Part shown: positions 18,281-25,975 of the stretch, piece after piece
Position numbering within the stretch: position 1 is the first letter of the stretch
How the letters are laid out: each line of letters opens with the position of its first letter
From: Streptomyces sp. SPB162
GTDB lineage: Bacteria > Actinomycetota > Actinomycetes > Streptomycetales > Streptomycetaceae
Length of the DNA stretch: 64,000 bases
Direction: 5' to 3'
Assembly (NCBI RefSeq): GCF_029504575.1
Contig: NZ_JAQFII010000001.1
Location: forward strand, 3,541,001-3,605,000
Translations under genes and position numbers: made by a program
The notes under the pieces: generated by a model
The model's database searches: none
Seen by the model: only the letters and a program-made list of their open reading frames with translations
What the model was told of the DNA's origin: nothing

Positions 18281-18326
18281 CAACGCCGAGGAGCGCCACC
18301 GACGTATCGGTGGCGCTCCTCGGCGT
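18281..18326. terminator. bidirectional terminator hairpin
   Basis: A near-perfect stem of about 21 base pairs (AACGCCGAGGAGCGCCACCGA against its complement) around CGTA. It lies exactly between the convergent genes ending at 18272 (+) and 18346 (-). Confidence 0.8.
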
Positions 18327-18345
18327 TCGGCACGCCGCCGCTCGA

Positions 18346-18750
18346 CTAGTCCAGGTAGGTGCCGGCGAAGGCCCCGTCGAAGCCGAGCGCGGCCAGGCCC
18401 TGCTCGACGCTGGAGTAAGTCGTTCCGTCCGGGATGGCGATCAGTGCGTCGAAGTCGGCTCGGCTGATCTCCGGTTCGAGCCACTGGTTGCTGCAGCGGC
18501 AGCAAACCCAGACGTTCCGTCCGTGGTTGATGAGTAGCCAGTCGCGGCGGGCGCGGCAGGCCGTGCACATCACCGGGATGCCACGAAGGGCCAGGGCACT
18601 CGGGTGGCTGAGGCAGCGCGTCGCGCCGGGGCCGCTGGGCGGCTGCGTCTCGTACTCGAGTTGCAGCAGGGGATCGGTGCCGGCGGGGAGGACGGGCAGC
18701 ACGGGTGTCGGCTCTGCGGGGCGGTCGGTGGTTCTGAGCACGAGCGTCAT
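18346..18750 (-). CDS. zinc-ribbon hypothetical protein
   Basis: A 134-residue protein. The ATG at 18750 is preferred because upstream in-frame residues are Arg/Pro-rich and lie over the relaxase 3' region. The core reads MCTACRARRDWLLINHGRNV then VCCRCSNQW, a CxxC...CxxC zinc ribbon. A helix (SRADFDALIAIP) and a short acidic end follow. Zinc-ribbon proteins beside relaxases are seen on other actinomycete elements, but no role is established. It ends at the shared terminator and is probably the last gene of the relaxase operon. Confidence 0.6.
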   Translation of the reverse strand: MTLVLRTTDRPAEPTPVLPVLPAGTDPLLQLEYETQPPSGPGATRCLSHPSALALRGIPVMCTACRARRDWLLINHGRNVWVCCRCSNQWLEPEISRADFDALIAIPDGTTYSSVEQGLAALGFDGAFAGTYLD

Positions 18751-18853
18751 CTCCCGGTCGAGGTGCTTCTGTTTCCATCCGTAACAGCCGGTGGAGCTGC
18801 TTGTCCAGGGGTTTCTCGAAGGCCGGCGGGTCACCCGGCCCGCCGGACCCTCG

Positions 18854-20623
18854 TCAGCGGCGCGGTGGGCGGTTGCCTGGGTCGGAGGTGGTGGGGCGAG
18901 CTGCTGCCGTGGGTGCCGTCCGGTTGTTGGTGCGACTGGCCGGGGCCCTTGTCTGGCTGGTGCCGGCCTGCGGGCGGCGCGTCGCTTCACCCGGGTGAGC
19001 GGGAAGCTGGGCAAGGCGGCGCAGTCGCCAGACAAGCACGTCGTTCACGTCGTCAGCCGTGTCGAGTTCGCGCATGTCGATGGCCTGCTGGAGGAGGACC
19101 TTGGGGTCGTGGCCTGCGTGCTCGGCCTGGGCAAGTGTGGCGGTCAGGGCATCGACCGTGGACGAGCTGTCTGCTCGCATCACCCCGTCGGGCAGTGCTG
19201 CGCGGATGGTGGCTTGGTGGGCGCGACGTTCGGCTTCCGGTAGAGCGCGACCTTGGTCGTGTAGGGCCTGCATGGGAGTGGCAGCGGCCTGTCGGTAGGC
19301 GGCGCGCAGATGCTCGGCGGTCTGTCGGGAAGCGCGAGCCTGCTGGGCGTGTCCCCGGGCGGAGTGCCAGCGGGCGGCGGCGATCGTGACCAGGACCAGG
19401 GTGGAGAGGAGCATGGCGGTGGTGCCACCGTCCTCGCCACGTCCGAGGGCGCTGCCGGCCTGGATGATGCCCCGGGCCGCCGAGCGGATCGCCCGCGTGT
19501 CGGCATGCTCCGCTCGGACGTGGCTGCGGGTGGCACGCTCGAAGGATCGGGCGGCGGCGCCCAGCTCGGCGCGGGTAGCGGCCGGGGAGGTCTGTGTCAC
19601 CGCGTCCAGGAGTTCGCCGACGCCTACCAGTTGAGCTGCGGCTTCGTCGTCGTCGCTGTCGAGCAGGATGGCGGCGCGCTCGGCGATGCCGGTGGCGTTG
19701 CGTCGTTCCCGGGCGGGCGGGGACCAGTCCGTTCGGCCGCTGGTCGCCGCCGGGTGCGTCGTCTGGTCAGCGGTGCCGTCGGCCAGTCGGCGGCGGATCT
19801 TGGGGAGTGAGAGGTCGGGGGCCAGCTTGGAGCCGGGGTACCAGATCGGTGCGCCGTCGCGGTTACGGTCACCGGGAAGCGCGACGTTGTAGCCGATGGC
19901 GTCGCCGGACGGGGCGTTTCGGACCTTCACGCGGAGGCCCGCCTCCCGGAGCCTGGTGAAGAACTCCTCTTCGGTGGCCGCCCCGGCGAGGGCTTGGCGC
20001 ACGGCTTCGCGGAGAGTCTCGCGAGGGGCCTCGGACCGACCGGTGCGCTCGGCCTTGAAACGCTCCGCGCTGGTGGGGGACTTCGCTCCGGTGCCGTCGC
20101 CGGGCCTGAGCTGGCGGAACCCCATTTCCTTCTCGATGCGGCGGCATTCGGCCTGGGCCTTCTTGAAGTCGTAGTTCATCCTCGGACGGCGCAGGTCGCC
20201 TCGGACCATGGTGGCCACGATGTGGATGTGGTCGTCGGCGTGCCGTACGGCGACCCAACGGCAGCCGTCCGGATCGCCTTCAGGGGCGAGGTTGACGGCG
20301 TGGACCAGGCGGCGGGCGACGGTGTTCCATTCGGCGTCGGTCAGGCGTCGGTCGCCGGGGTCGGTGCGGACCGAGCAGTGCCAGACGTGCTGGGCAGGTG
20401 CCGTGGTGCCGGCCTGCTTGACCCGCAGGTCCAGCGCTGCGGACAGACGGGCGAGGGTGACCTTGGGGTCGGGGTCGGGGCTGGTGTCTCGTCCGGGGTC
20501 GGGGGCGAAGCCGTCCCAGCTCCCGACGAGGTGCGCGTCGGTGTGTTCGTCGCGTTTGCCGGGGCCGTACAGGTAGACGAGCAGGCCGTGGGTTCGTGAG
20601 CCGCGTCGGATCTTGGGGACCAT
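18854..20623 (-). CDS. relaxase / mobilization nuclease
   Basis: A 589-residue relaxase that would nick oriT and pilot the single strand into the recipient. The N-terminal 250 residues hold the nuclease domain: candidate Tyr residues in THGLLVYLYGPGKR, and the metal-binding HADDHIHIVATM (His132 and His134). The C-terminal half is helical, with a hydrophobic stretch near TAMLLSTLVLVTIAAARWHS and a Pro/Ala/Arg tail that could contact the coupling protein. The ATG overlaps the stop of mobC (TGATG), giving a coupled mobC-relaxase pair. Intact, in contrast to the coupling protein gene. Confidence 0.88.
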   Translation of the reverse strand: MVPKIRRGSRTHGLLVYLYGPGKRDEHTDAHLVGSWDGFAPDPGRDTSPDPDPKVTLARLSAALDLRVKQAGTTAPAQHVWHCSVRTDPGDRRLTDAEWNTVARRLVHAVNLAPEGDPDGCRWVAVRHADDHIHIVATMVRGDLRRPRMNYDFKKAQAECRRIEKEMGFRQLRPGDGTGAKSPTSAERFKAERTGRSEAPRETLREAVRQALAGAATEEEFFTRLREAGLRVKVRNAPSGDAIGYNVALPGDRNRDGAPIWYPGSKLAPDLSLPKIRRRLADGTADQTTHPAATSGRTDWSPPARERRNATGIAERAAILLDSDDDEAAAQLVGVGELLDAVTQTSPAATRAELGAAARSFERATRSHVRAEHADTRAIRSAARGIIQAGSALGRGEDGGTTAMLLSTLVLVTIAAARWHSARGHAQQARASRQTAEHLRAAYRQAAATPMQALHDQGRALPEAERRAHQATIRAALPDGVMRADSSSTVDALTATLAQAEHAGHDPKVLLQQAIDMRELDTADDVNDVLVWRLRRLAQLPAHPGEATRRPQAGTSQTRAPASRTNNRTAPTAAARPTTSDPGNRPPRR

Positions 20624-21288
20624 CAGAGTCGCTTCTTCACCAGGGTGTCGGCCACGTCGTCAATACGGGCCAGGAGTCGGGTCAGGGTTGTGAGGGCGTG
20701 TTCGAGTTCGCCGGGCCTGGGCTGCCCCCCGGCGTTGTGGACGTAGGCGATCTGGTTGATGTTGTTGCCGACCCGGGAGAGGGCGGTGCGCAGGGCGGCC
20801 AGCTCGTCGATGGCGTCGTCGAGCTGTTCGTTGGTGTGCAGGGTGGTGGAACCGCGGGCGGCGGCGAGGCCGGCGGCGGCGAGGAAGCGCGCGACGGTGA
20901 CGCTGCGCTGCGCGGCGGCGGCGACGATCTCGGCTTTCTCTGTGTCGGAGAGGCGGGTGGTCGTCTTGCGGGTGCGCTCGGTCGGGTTGCGGCTGCGGCG
21001 ACGCGGCTTGCGGTCGGGGAAGGGGGACGCGCTCGGGCTCGGCTGCTCTCGGTCGCTGTGGCGATCTGCTTCTCCCCCCGCGTCCGGCACCCCCTGGTGC
21101 CGGACGTCCGGTTGGTTCCCGAGCGCCCTCGCTCGGGAACCAACCGGACGTCCCCCGCCCCCCTGGGCGGGGGCAAGTGCGTACGACGGGCCGTAGGACC
21201 GTCGTACGCGACAACTTGCTCCGCCAGGAGCCGTCGTGGGGTCACGCTGCTGTCCGGCGGTGGTAACCACCGGATCGTTGGCGGTCAC
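20623..21288 (-). CDS. mobC: MobC-like relaxosome accessory protein
   Basis: A 221-residue protein if the GTG at 21288 is used; this GTG overlaps the stop of the preceding gene (GTGA). Residues 110-221 are the MobC domain: TTTRLSDTEKAEIVAAAAQR (ribbon-helix-helix-like), then a helix rich in Ala and the signature LRTALSRVGNNINQIAYVHN. MobC proteins bind near nic and help the relaxase open oriT. Residues 15-85 are translated from a run of strong DNA hairpins, so they are low-complexity and a later start (a GTG near 21096) is possible. Confidence 0.8.
   Translation of the reverse strand: MTANDPVVTTAGQQRDPTTAPGGASCRVRRSYGPSYALAPAQGGGGRPVGSRARALGNQPDVRHQGVPDAGGEADRHSDREQPSPSASPFPDRKPRRRSRNPTERTRKTTTRLSDTEKAEIVAAAAQRSVTVARFLAAAGLAAARGSTTLHTNEQLDDAIDELAALRTALSRVGNNINQIAYVHNAGGQPRPGELEHALTTLTRLLARIDDVADTLVKKRL
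21081..21219. repeat. cluster of four hairpins, candidate oriT
   Basis: Four inverted repeats stand side by side. 21081-21106 has 11-bp arms and loop CCCT. 21102-21153 has 24-bp perfect arms and loop CCCT. 21152-21173 has 9-bp arms and loop CCCT. 21179-21209 has 11-bp arms around 9 bases, with outer arms GCAAGT/ACTTGC at 21173-21219. The cluster lies at the 5' end of mobC, directly upstream of the relaxase, where oriT is usually found. Confidence 0.6.
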
Positions 21289-21509
21289 CGACGTGTCTCC
21301 GGGTTTTCCTGCCGCAGTTCGCGGACGAGTTCCTCGATCCAGTCCATGGCCAGGACCGGGTGGTGGAGGGTCCAGGGGCGACTTTCCCGGGCCCGTTGCA
21401 CGATCCAGGTGTTGTCGGGGCCGGATTGGGCGCGGTGCAGGTGGCCGCGCTGGTGCAGGACGGTCAGCCAGGAGTTGACCTCGGCGGGTGTGGCCGGGTG
21501 GGTGCGCAT
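21285..21509 (-). CDS. small hypothetical protein upstream of mobC
   Basis: A 74-residue protein; the ATG at 21509 follows GGAGAGCAACC. It opens MRTHPATPAEVNSWLTVLHQ and contains RGHLHRAQSGPDNTWIVQRA, a helix-plus-wing pattern compatible with DNA binding. Its stop overlaps the GTG of mobC, so it is translated with the relaxosome genes. No family recognised; an oriT accessory role is inferred from position. Confidence 0.5.
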   Translation of the reverse strand: MRTHPATPAEVNSWLTVLHQRGHLHRAQSGPDNTWIVQRARESRPWTLHHPVLAMDWIEELVRELRQENPETRR

Positions 21510-21610
21510 GGGTTGCTCTCCGCTTCGCTTCGGAAGGATGTGGGGCACGGGTCCGAGGGCGGGTGACCGGCCGTGGTGTCCGGCTCGGTCACCCGCCTCG
21601 TGCTGTCCTG

Positions 21611-22672
21611 TCAGTTCCGGCCGGAGGTGACCGGCTGTCCGTGCTGGGCGCGGAGCTGGGCCATCAGGGCGGTCAGGGTGTCGCTGGACAGCGGGATCTG
21701 CTGGCCTCGGATCGCCTGGGCGACCACCTTGCGGGTCAGCTTGTCCTCGGCCCTGACCGCTGACCGGGCGATTTTCAGCAGCTCCTCGGTGTCCGGGTCA
21801 CTCCGTCGGTCAGTGGCTGTCCGGGTGTCCCGGTCAGTGACCGGCGAGGTGACCGGGCGGTCGGTGTCCGGCGCGTGGCTGTCCTGATTGCCGGTGACCG
21901 GCTCGGTGCCGACCGCGCGGTCAGTGACCGGAGGCGCGGTGTCCGGCTGTCCGGGCAGGTCAAGGGCCTTCTGCGGCTGCTCACGGTCACCGGTGACCGG
22001 GCTGCTGTCCGTCGGGGCACTGTCCCCGGTCAGTGACCGAGGACTCGGGGCCTGCTTGTTCAGGGACGATCGGGGCCGGTCAGTCAGGGCAGTGACCGGC
22101 TGCCCGGCGCTGACCTGACCGGGCTGCGGCTGCTGCTGACCGACCCGGTCAGCCCGGGTGACCGCGATGCCCTCGGGCCGGTCAGCCTCACCGAGGTGAC
22201 CGGCCTGACCGAGGTCCTCCCGGTCACCCTCCTTGACCGGGCCCCGGGCGATCAGGATGTAGAGGTGGACCGCTCCGGCCAGCGCGAGGGGGGCGATGGT
22301 GGACAGTACGGCGACCACCGTGTCCCCGAGCCGGAGGCCGGTGCCGGCGACCCCTTCGTCGTTGAGCCGGACCGCGTGGAGGGCGTTGGCCCAGATGCTG
22401 GCGGCGGTGGCCGTACCGAAGAGGGCCCAGACGTAGAGCCGGGCGCGCAGGGGCGCGTCGCGGAGGACCAGGAGTGCCCGGATGCCGTAGGCGATGAAGC
22501 CGTCGATCACCAGGGGGAAGAGGTAGGTCAGGAAACCGCGGACGTGGATGGCGACGGCCATCTGCTGGAGGGCGTCGTACGACAGGGCGCACCCCGCGCC
22601 GCCCAGGGCGATGACCACCGCGCGGTCCCAGCCGGTGATGTGCGCCGTCTTCGGCGCGCTCGCGGTGCTCAC
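21611..22672 (-). CDS. DUF2637 membrane protein (Spd-like)
   Basis: A 353-residue protein from GTG 22672, which overlaps the whiB stop (GTGA). The first 145 residues contain four predicted membrane helices: AVVIALGGAGCALSYDAL, FLTYLFPLVIDGFIAYGI, LYVWALFGTATAASIWANAL and TVVAVLSTIAPLALAGAVHL. This is the DUF2637 pattern; such proteins sit beside spread or replication genes on Streptomyces elements. The C-terminal half repeats T/V-T-D-R-P/A units because the DNA is full of GTGACCGG/CCGGTCA motifs. The last 70 residues (IARSAVRAEDKLTRKVVAQA) look like a helical DNA-binding end. Confidence 0.75.
   Translation of the reverse strand: MSTASAPKTAHITGWDRAVVIALGGAGCALSYDALQQMAVAIHVRGFLTYLFPLVIDGFIAYGIRALLVLRDAPLRARLYVWALFGTATAASIWANALHAVRLNDEGVAGTGLRLGDTVVAVLSTIAPLALAGAVHLYILIARGPVKEGDREDLGQAGHLGEADRPEGIAVTRADRVGQQQPQPGQVSAGQPVTALTDRPRSSLNKQAPSPRSLTGDSAPTDSSPVTGDREQPQKALDLPGQPDTAPPVTDRAVGTEPVTGNQDSHAPDTDRPVTSPVTDRDTRTATDRRSDPDTEELLKIARSAVRAEDKLTRKVVAQAIRGQQIPLSSDTLTALMAQLRAQHGQPVTSGRN
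21618..22260. repeat. dense GACCGG / CCGGTC repeats
   Basis: Inside the 3' part of the DUF2637 gene, short motifs GTGACCGG and its complement occur many times in both orientations, for example around 21628, 21839, 21895, 21930, 21990, 22040 and 22090. The encoded protein segment is correspondingly repetitive. Could be a protein-binding array such as a clt-like or partition site, or only codon-level repetition. Confidence 0.5.
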
Positions 22673-23235
22673 GCCGCCGTCCCGAAGTCGTCGCGGCCCA
22701 AGCGCTCGCCGTCGGTCTCGGGGGGCGGGGTGGTCTTCGTGGTCTGCTCCAGGTCTCGGTTGCGCAGGGCGCGGCGGGTCTCGCGGTAGAGCTTCTGAGC
22801 GTGCTCCTCGGTGATCTTCAGGAGCCAGGCCAGGCGCTGCTCGGTCACCCCGTGGCGGTAGGCGGCGTGGACGACCGCGCGGCGCTCCGCCTTGGTGAGG
22901 TGGACATCCCGTCCGGCGACGGTGGCGTTGACGCGGCTGTAGTCGAGGCGGTTGGCGAGCTTTTCGTGCAGTGGCCCGCGCTCCTCTTCGGTCAGTCCGC
23001 CCCGGATGCCGTCGGTGTCGCCGCTCTCCAGGGCCGCGTCCAGGCAGGTGCGGCGGACCGGGCACTGGCCGCACAACGACTTCGCGGCGGTGATCTTGTC
23101 GGTCTCGTCGGGCTCCGGGAAGAAGATTTCGGGGTCCACCGGGTTGTATTCGGTGCTCTGGCAGACGGCCTGGTCCTGCCAGGTCTGGTCGCCGAGCGAA
23201 CGGTGGCGGGCAGGGCTGATCGTCGTGGTGGTCAT
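22669..23235 (-). CDS. WhiB-family transcriptional regulator
   Basis: A 188-residue Wbl protein that should bind a 4Fe-4S cluster and partner with the principal sigma factor. Four Cys are at positions 25, 55, 58 and 64 (CX29CX2CX5C, as in SLCGQCPVRRTC), followed by the turn GIRGGLTEEER, which is diagnostic for the family. The C-terminal 90 residues extend beyond usual Wbl length and contain a helix-turn-helix-like stretch (VTEQRLAWLLKITEEHAQKL). It is encoded between the DnaC-like and DUF2637 genes, so it probably controls the element's own replication or transfer genes. Confidence 0.88.
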   Translation of the reverse strand: MTTTTISPARHRSLGDQTWQDQAVCQSTEYNPVDPEIFFPEPDETDKITAAKSLCGQCPVRRTCLDAALESGDTDGIRGGLTEEERGPLHEKLANRLDYSRVNATVAGRDVHLTKAERRAVVHAAYRHGVTEQRLAWLLKITEEHAQKLYRETRRALRNRDLEQTTKTTPPPETDGERLGRDDFGTAA

Positions 23236-23352
23236 GCGGGTTGCTCCGATCGCTCTCCACGCGCAGGGGCGTCGGCGGAGAGGTGCGCTGGGTCGGGAGG
23301 TGCATGGGGCGGCGCGCGGAGGGCGCGGCCCGGCGGGGCGGCCTGCGGCGGA

Positions 23353-24060
23353 TCAGGCTGCGGCGCGGTGGCGTCTGCGGTCGACCGGCTCGAACTCGAC
23401 CCGAGTGGTCATCTGCGCAAGGCGGGAGGCGATGCGGTCACCGACGTAGGCCCGGAGGTCTTTGATCGCCAGGTTGGTGGTGATCAGGGTCGGGAGTTCG
23501 TAGTTGTACCGGCGGTTGATCAGCCGGTATGTCACTTCCTCGACCCACTCGCTGGCCTTGGCCGCGCCGAGGTCGTCGATGATCAGGAGCGGGCAGCGGC
23601 TGACGGCCGCCAGCTCCCGCTCGCTGTCCACCCCGGGCCGGGGCCGCAGGTCGGCGTACAGGTCGGCGGCGGTGGTCGCGCGCCAGCGCACGCCGACTCC
23701 GCTCTGTACCAGTCGCCTGACCGCCCCGTACGCCTGGTGTGTCTTGCCCGCGCCGACGACTCCGGCCATCAGCAAGCTGGGGCCGGTGGTGACCTGTCGC
23801 CGGGCTCCCACGCTGGGGGCGATGGCTGCCTCGGCGACGTCTCGGGCCCAGGCCAGGACCTGGGGGTGGTCGGCGACAGCGGCCTGGTAGCGCGGCGGCA
23901 TCCCCGCCAGCAGGGCATCCAGCGGAGAGAACGGCTCGGGCTCGTCGACCACTGCGGCGACGGCGGCCGGGTCGATGTTGCGCGCGGCCAGGATCCGGGC
24001 CATCCGGTCCAGGGTGCCCTCGCTGCCGATGGTCTGCGGTTCGCGGGTACGGGTGCGCAT
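23353..24060 (-). CDS. DnaC-like ATPase / helicase loader
   Basis: A 235-residue P-loop protein. The ATG at 24060 overlaps the stop of the initiator gene (ATGA). The Walker A GVVGAGKTH is near residue 100 and the Walker B CPLLIIDDLG near 150. Downstream are sensor-like PTLITTNLAIKDLRAYVGDR and RIASRL, the usual order in DnaC/IstB-type AAA+ loaders. With the upstream initiator-like protein it forms a phage-type replication pair, which suggests the element can replicate autonomously after excision. An IstB-like transposition role is unlikely because no IstA partner is present. Confidence 0.85.
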   Translation of the reverse strand: MRTRTREPQTIGSEGTLDRMARILAARNIDPAAVAAVVDEPEPFSPLDALLAGMPPRYQAAVADHPQVLAWARDVAEAAIAPSVGARRQVTTGPSLLMAGVVGAGKTHQAYGAVRRLVQSGVGVRWRATTAADLYADLRPRPGVDSERELAAVSRCPLLIIDDLGAAKASEWVEEVTYRLINRRYNYELPTLITTNLAIKDLRAYVGDRIASRLAQMTTRVEFEPVDRRRHRAAA

Positions 24061-25079
24061 CACAGCTCCTCGGCGTAGGCGGCGGCAGCGTTGGCCGGGT
24101 TGGTCCACGCCTGGTGAGCGGGCACGTTAGGCCGGATTCCCGGCCGCGCCAAACCGCCCGAGCGTGCGTTCATGGCCTCGTTGACCATGCTGGTCAGGAC
24201 GCTCGGGTGCTTGGGGTTGGCTGCGAAGTTCTGCAGTCCGGCCCGGATGTGCTCCGGGGCGATGCCCTCGCCCAGGAGCTTCTTGGCGATCCGCCCGAGG
24301 TGCCCGATCACGTCGCTGGGCGGACGCTCGTCGCAGGCAGCGATGTACTCGCCGACGAGCTGGTTGGCTGAGACGGTGGCTGCGGGCGCTGTGCGCCCCG
24401 TAGGGATAGAAGATCCAGGATCCAAGATCCTAGATCCAGGCGCCGAGCCCTCTCCGAGGTTTCGGGGAAGGTTCGGGGAAGCCTCGGAGAATGCCGCCTG
24501 ACCTGCGCTTTTGGAGTCAGGGGGGCTAGGAGTGCCGACCATGTCGTCGAAGGCGTCCTGCTGGATGGTGGGAGCCCGGTCGGCGTTGGTGTGAGGTGTC
24601 ACGAGGGGCTGCGCGGGCAGATCGAGGGCTCGGGGAGCGTACGGCGAAGCCTCGGCGAGCCCTCGCGTAGGGGTGGGCGACTCCTCGGCCCGCTTGGTGC
24701 AGGTCCCCTTGCAGGGCGCGCACCGGTCGGCACCGTGGTGCTGCGGGCAGGTGGGCAGTCGGGACTGGCTCGGCTTGTCGATCTTCTGGTGCGCGGACCA
24801 GGTCACGATGTGGAGGTAGCGGCGGCCGTCACAGCCGGTGTACCGGCAGATCAGGCCAGCGGTCGCGAGCTGGTGGAGGTCGTCTTCGACGTGGACCGAG
24901 GTGTGCTCGGCGCGCAGGGGCCAGAGCAGCCCGGCGATGATCGCGGCGTTGTCGCGGTGGCGGCCGTGGTCGTCGGCCTGGGTGAGCAGGCCGAAGAAGG
25001 TGCGCTCTGCCTCGACGCTCACTTCGGCGAGCGACTCGGAGACGAACGCCTCCGGCTTGATGGTTCGTATCCGCGCCAT
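24060..25079 (-). CDS. replication initiator-like protein
   Basis: A 339-residue protein resembling phage O/DnaD-type initiators. The N-terminal 110 residues are a winged-helix domain (MARIRTIKPEAFVSESLAEV, with EDDLHQLATAGLICRYTGCD as recognition helix and wing). A Cys-rich knuckle (CPQHHGADRCAPCKGTC) follows, a feature of many actinomycete versions. The linker (residues 135-240) is Pro/Ser-rich and encoded by repeat-rich DNA. The C-terminal domain (LGRIAKKLLGEGIAPEHIRA, FAANPKHPSVLTSMVNEAM) is DnaD-like. The gene is directly followed by the DnaC-like loader. Confidence 0.75.
   Translation of the reverse strand: MARIRTIKPEAFVSESLAEVSVEAERTFFGLLTQADDHGRHRDNAAIIAGLLWPLRAEHTSVHVEDDLHQLATAGLICRYTGCDGRRYLHIVTWSAHQKIDKPSQSRLPTCPQHHGADRCAPCKGTCTKRAEESPTPTRGLAEASPYAPRALDLPAQPLVTPHTNADRAPTIQQDAFDDMVGTPSPPDSKSAGQAAFSEASPNLPRNLGEGSAPGSRILDPGSSIPTGRTAPAATVSANQLVGEYIAACDERPPSDVIGHLGRIAKKLLGEGIAPEHIRAGLQNFAANPKHPSVLTSMVNEAMNARSGGLARPGIRPNVPAHQAWTNPANAAAAYAEEL
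24410..24490. repeat. direct repeats inside the initiator gene, candidate replication origin
   Basis: Within the linker of the initiator gene GATCC occurs four times with about 6-7 base spacing (24412-24440), followed by a double copy of TTCGGGGAAG and the pair CTCCGAGG/CCTCGGAG (24450-24490). Iterons in the middle of the initiator gene are known from lambda-type origins (gene O). Origin function here is inference. Confidence 0.35.
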
Positions 25080-25080
25080 G

Positions 25081-25407
25081 TCAGCGGCCCCGACCGGCGG
25101 CGATCAGGTCGCTGCGGGTGAGGGTCGCGAAGGCGAGGTCGAAGGTGTGCGGCCGTGTCCAGTCCGCCTCCGGCCAGACCCGCAGGATCCAGCGGGCTGC
25201 GACCCTGGCGGTCGTCCGCCCCAGCTCCAGGGTTTCCCCGGCCGCGTCCTTGACGATGGCGTGCGGGTGGGGCCACGCCTCCTTCGGGTCGTTGAGGCTG
25301 ACCCGGATAGTGGCCGCGCCCGGAATCATGTCGGCGAGCTGGGCGGCAAGGCGGCGGTGGCGGTCGGCGTCCGGGCAGGCCGGGGTTCCGCTCGGCATGG
25401 CGAGCAT
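25081..25407 (-). CDS. hypothetical protein at the head of the replication operon
   Basis: A 108-residue protein. The ATG at 25407 is chosen over 25455 because GGAG stands 6 bases before it. It reads MLAMPSGTPACPDADRHRRL, then IRVSLNDPKEAWPHPHAIVK and TLELGRTTARVAARWILRVW, a compact alpha/beta protein. The same small gene type precedes replication initiators on other Streptomyces elements as far as I recall, but no function is known. It is the first gene of the minus-strand replication-transfer run. Confidence 0.55.
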   Translation of the reverse strand: MLAMPSGTPACPDADRHRRLAAQLADMIPGAATIRVSLNDPKEAWPHPHAIVKDAAGETLELGRTTARVAARWILRVWPEADWTRPHTFDLAFATLTRSDLIAAGRGR

Positions 25408-25975
25408 GCGATACTCCGTTGTTCGTAGGAGCGCGGTGCGGCGGTTCTCATGCAAAAGCCCCGCCGCCCGCGAGATGTGAATGGCGCCCCTCGGGGTGCC
25501 GGCCCGGCGCTTGGGAGTTAGTAGCTCCCGGGCGCCGGTTTTCTCTGTTGCGCTACGTCACGGACCGTGCGCTCGCATTCGCACCACCTCCTCCTCCTTG
25601 CCTTCCACCTGCTCGTTCCGCCCCTCCCCGGGTCGCTGCCCGGCGGGGGACGACGAACATACGTAGACACCCGCGGACAAGTCCATCCCTGTTTTTAACC
25701 CATCGCACAGGGCTGGCGACGGCCGGTATTTGGGCAGGCGCCCCCCGCATTCGGTCGGCAACGACTGGGTACCGAATGCGTCGGGGCGTTGCGCGAGTGA
25801 CCGCGACAACGCAACATGCATAGGGCTCTCCCAGGGGCTGGCACACTTGAGGTCGGGGTCGATCAACAGGTGCGATACAGGAACGTACGTTAATTGTGCG
25901 GATGTATCAAGCCTGGATTACAGTTGTCCCAGACACCGCCCCAACCAGCCCGACCGCCACGCCGCAGGAGTTCAT
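25408..25975. promoter_or_regulatory. divergent intergenic control region
   Basis: A 568-base gap between the minus-strand replication operon and the + strand XRE regulator; no convincing gene. It contains a hairpin at 25504-25538 followed by TTTTCTC, a spaced inverted repeat CGCATTCGGT / ACCGAATGCG (about 25746-25779, 15-base spacer) and the palindrome AACGTACGTT at 25882-25891, about 85 bases before the regulator start. These are good operator candidates. Confidence 0.5.
25504..25545 (+). terminator. hairpin with T-rich tail
   Basis: CCGGCGCTTGGGAG pairs with CTCCCGGGCGCCGG around TTAGTAG, followed by TTTTCTCTG on the + strand. It lies in the leader of the minus-strand operon, so it may block read-through or act in transcript control. 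Confidence 0.45.

Noticed and set aside
18854..18998. Extra coding sequence upstream of the zinc-ribbon gene (start at 19035)
   Set aside because: The longer N-terminus is Arg/Pro-rich and covers the relaxase 3' end in another frame; ATG 18750 gives a normal protein.
21618..22260. CRISPR-like array
   Set aside because: The repeats are 6-8 bases, irregularly spaced and inside a coding frame; there are no uniform spacers or cas genes.
23353..24060. IstB of an IS21-type element
   Set aside because: No IstA transposase or IS21 ends nearby; it overlaps a replication initiator gene, so a DnaC-like loader fits better.
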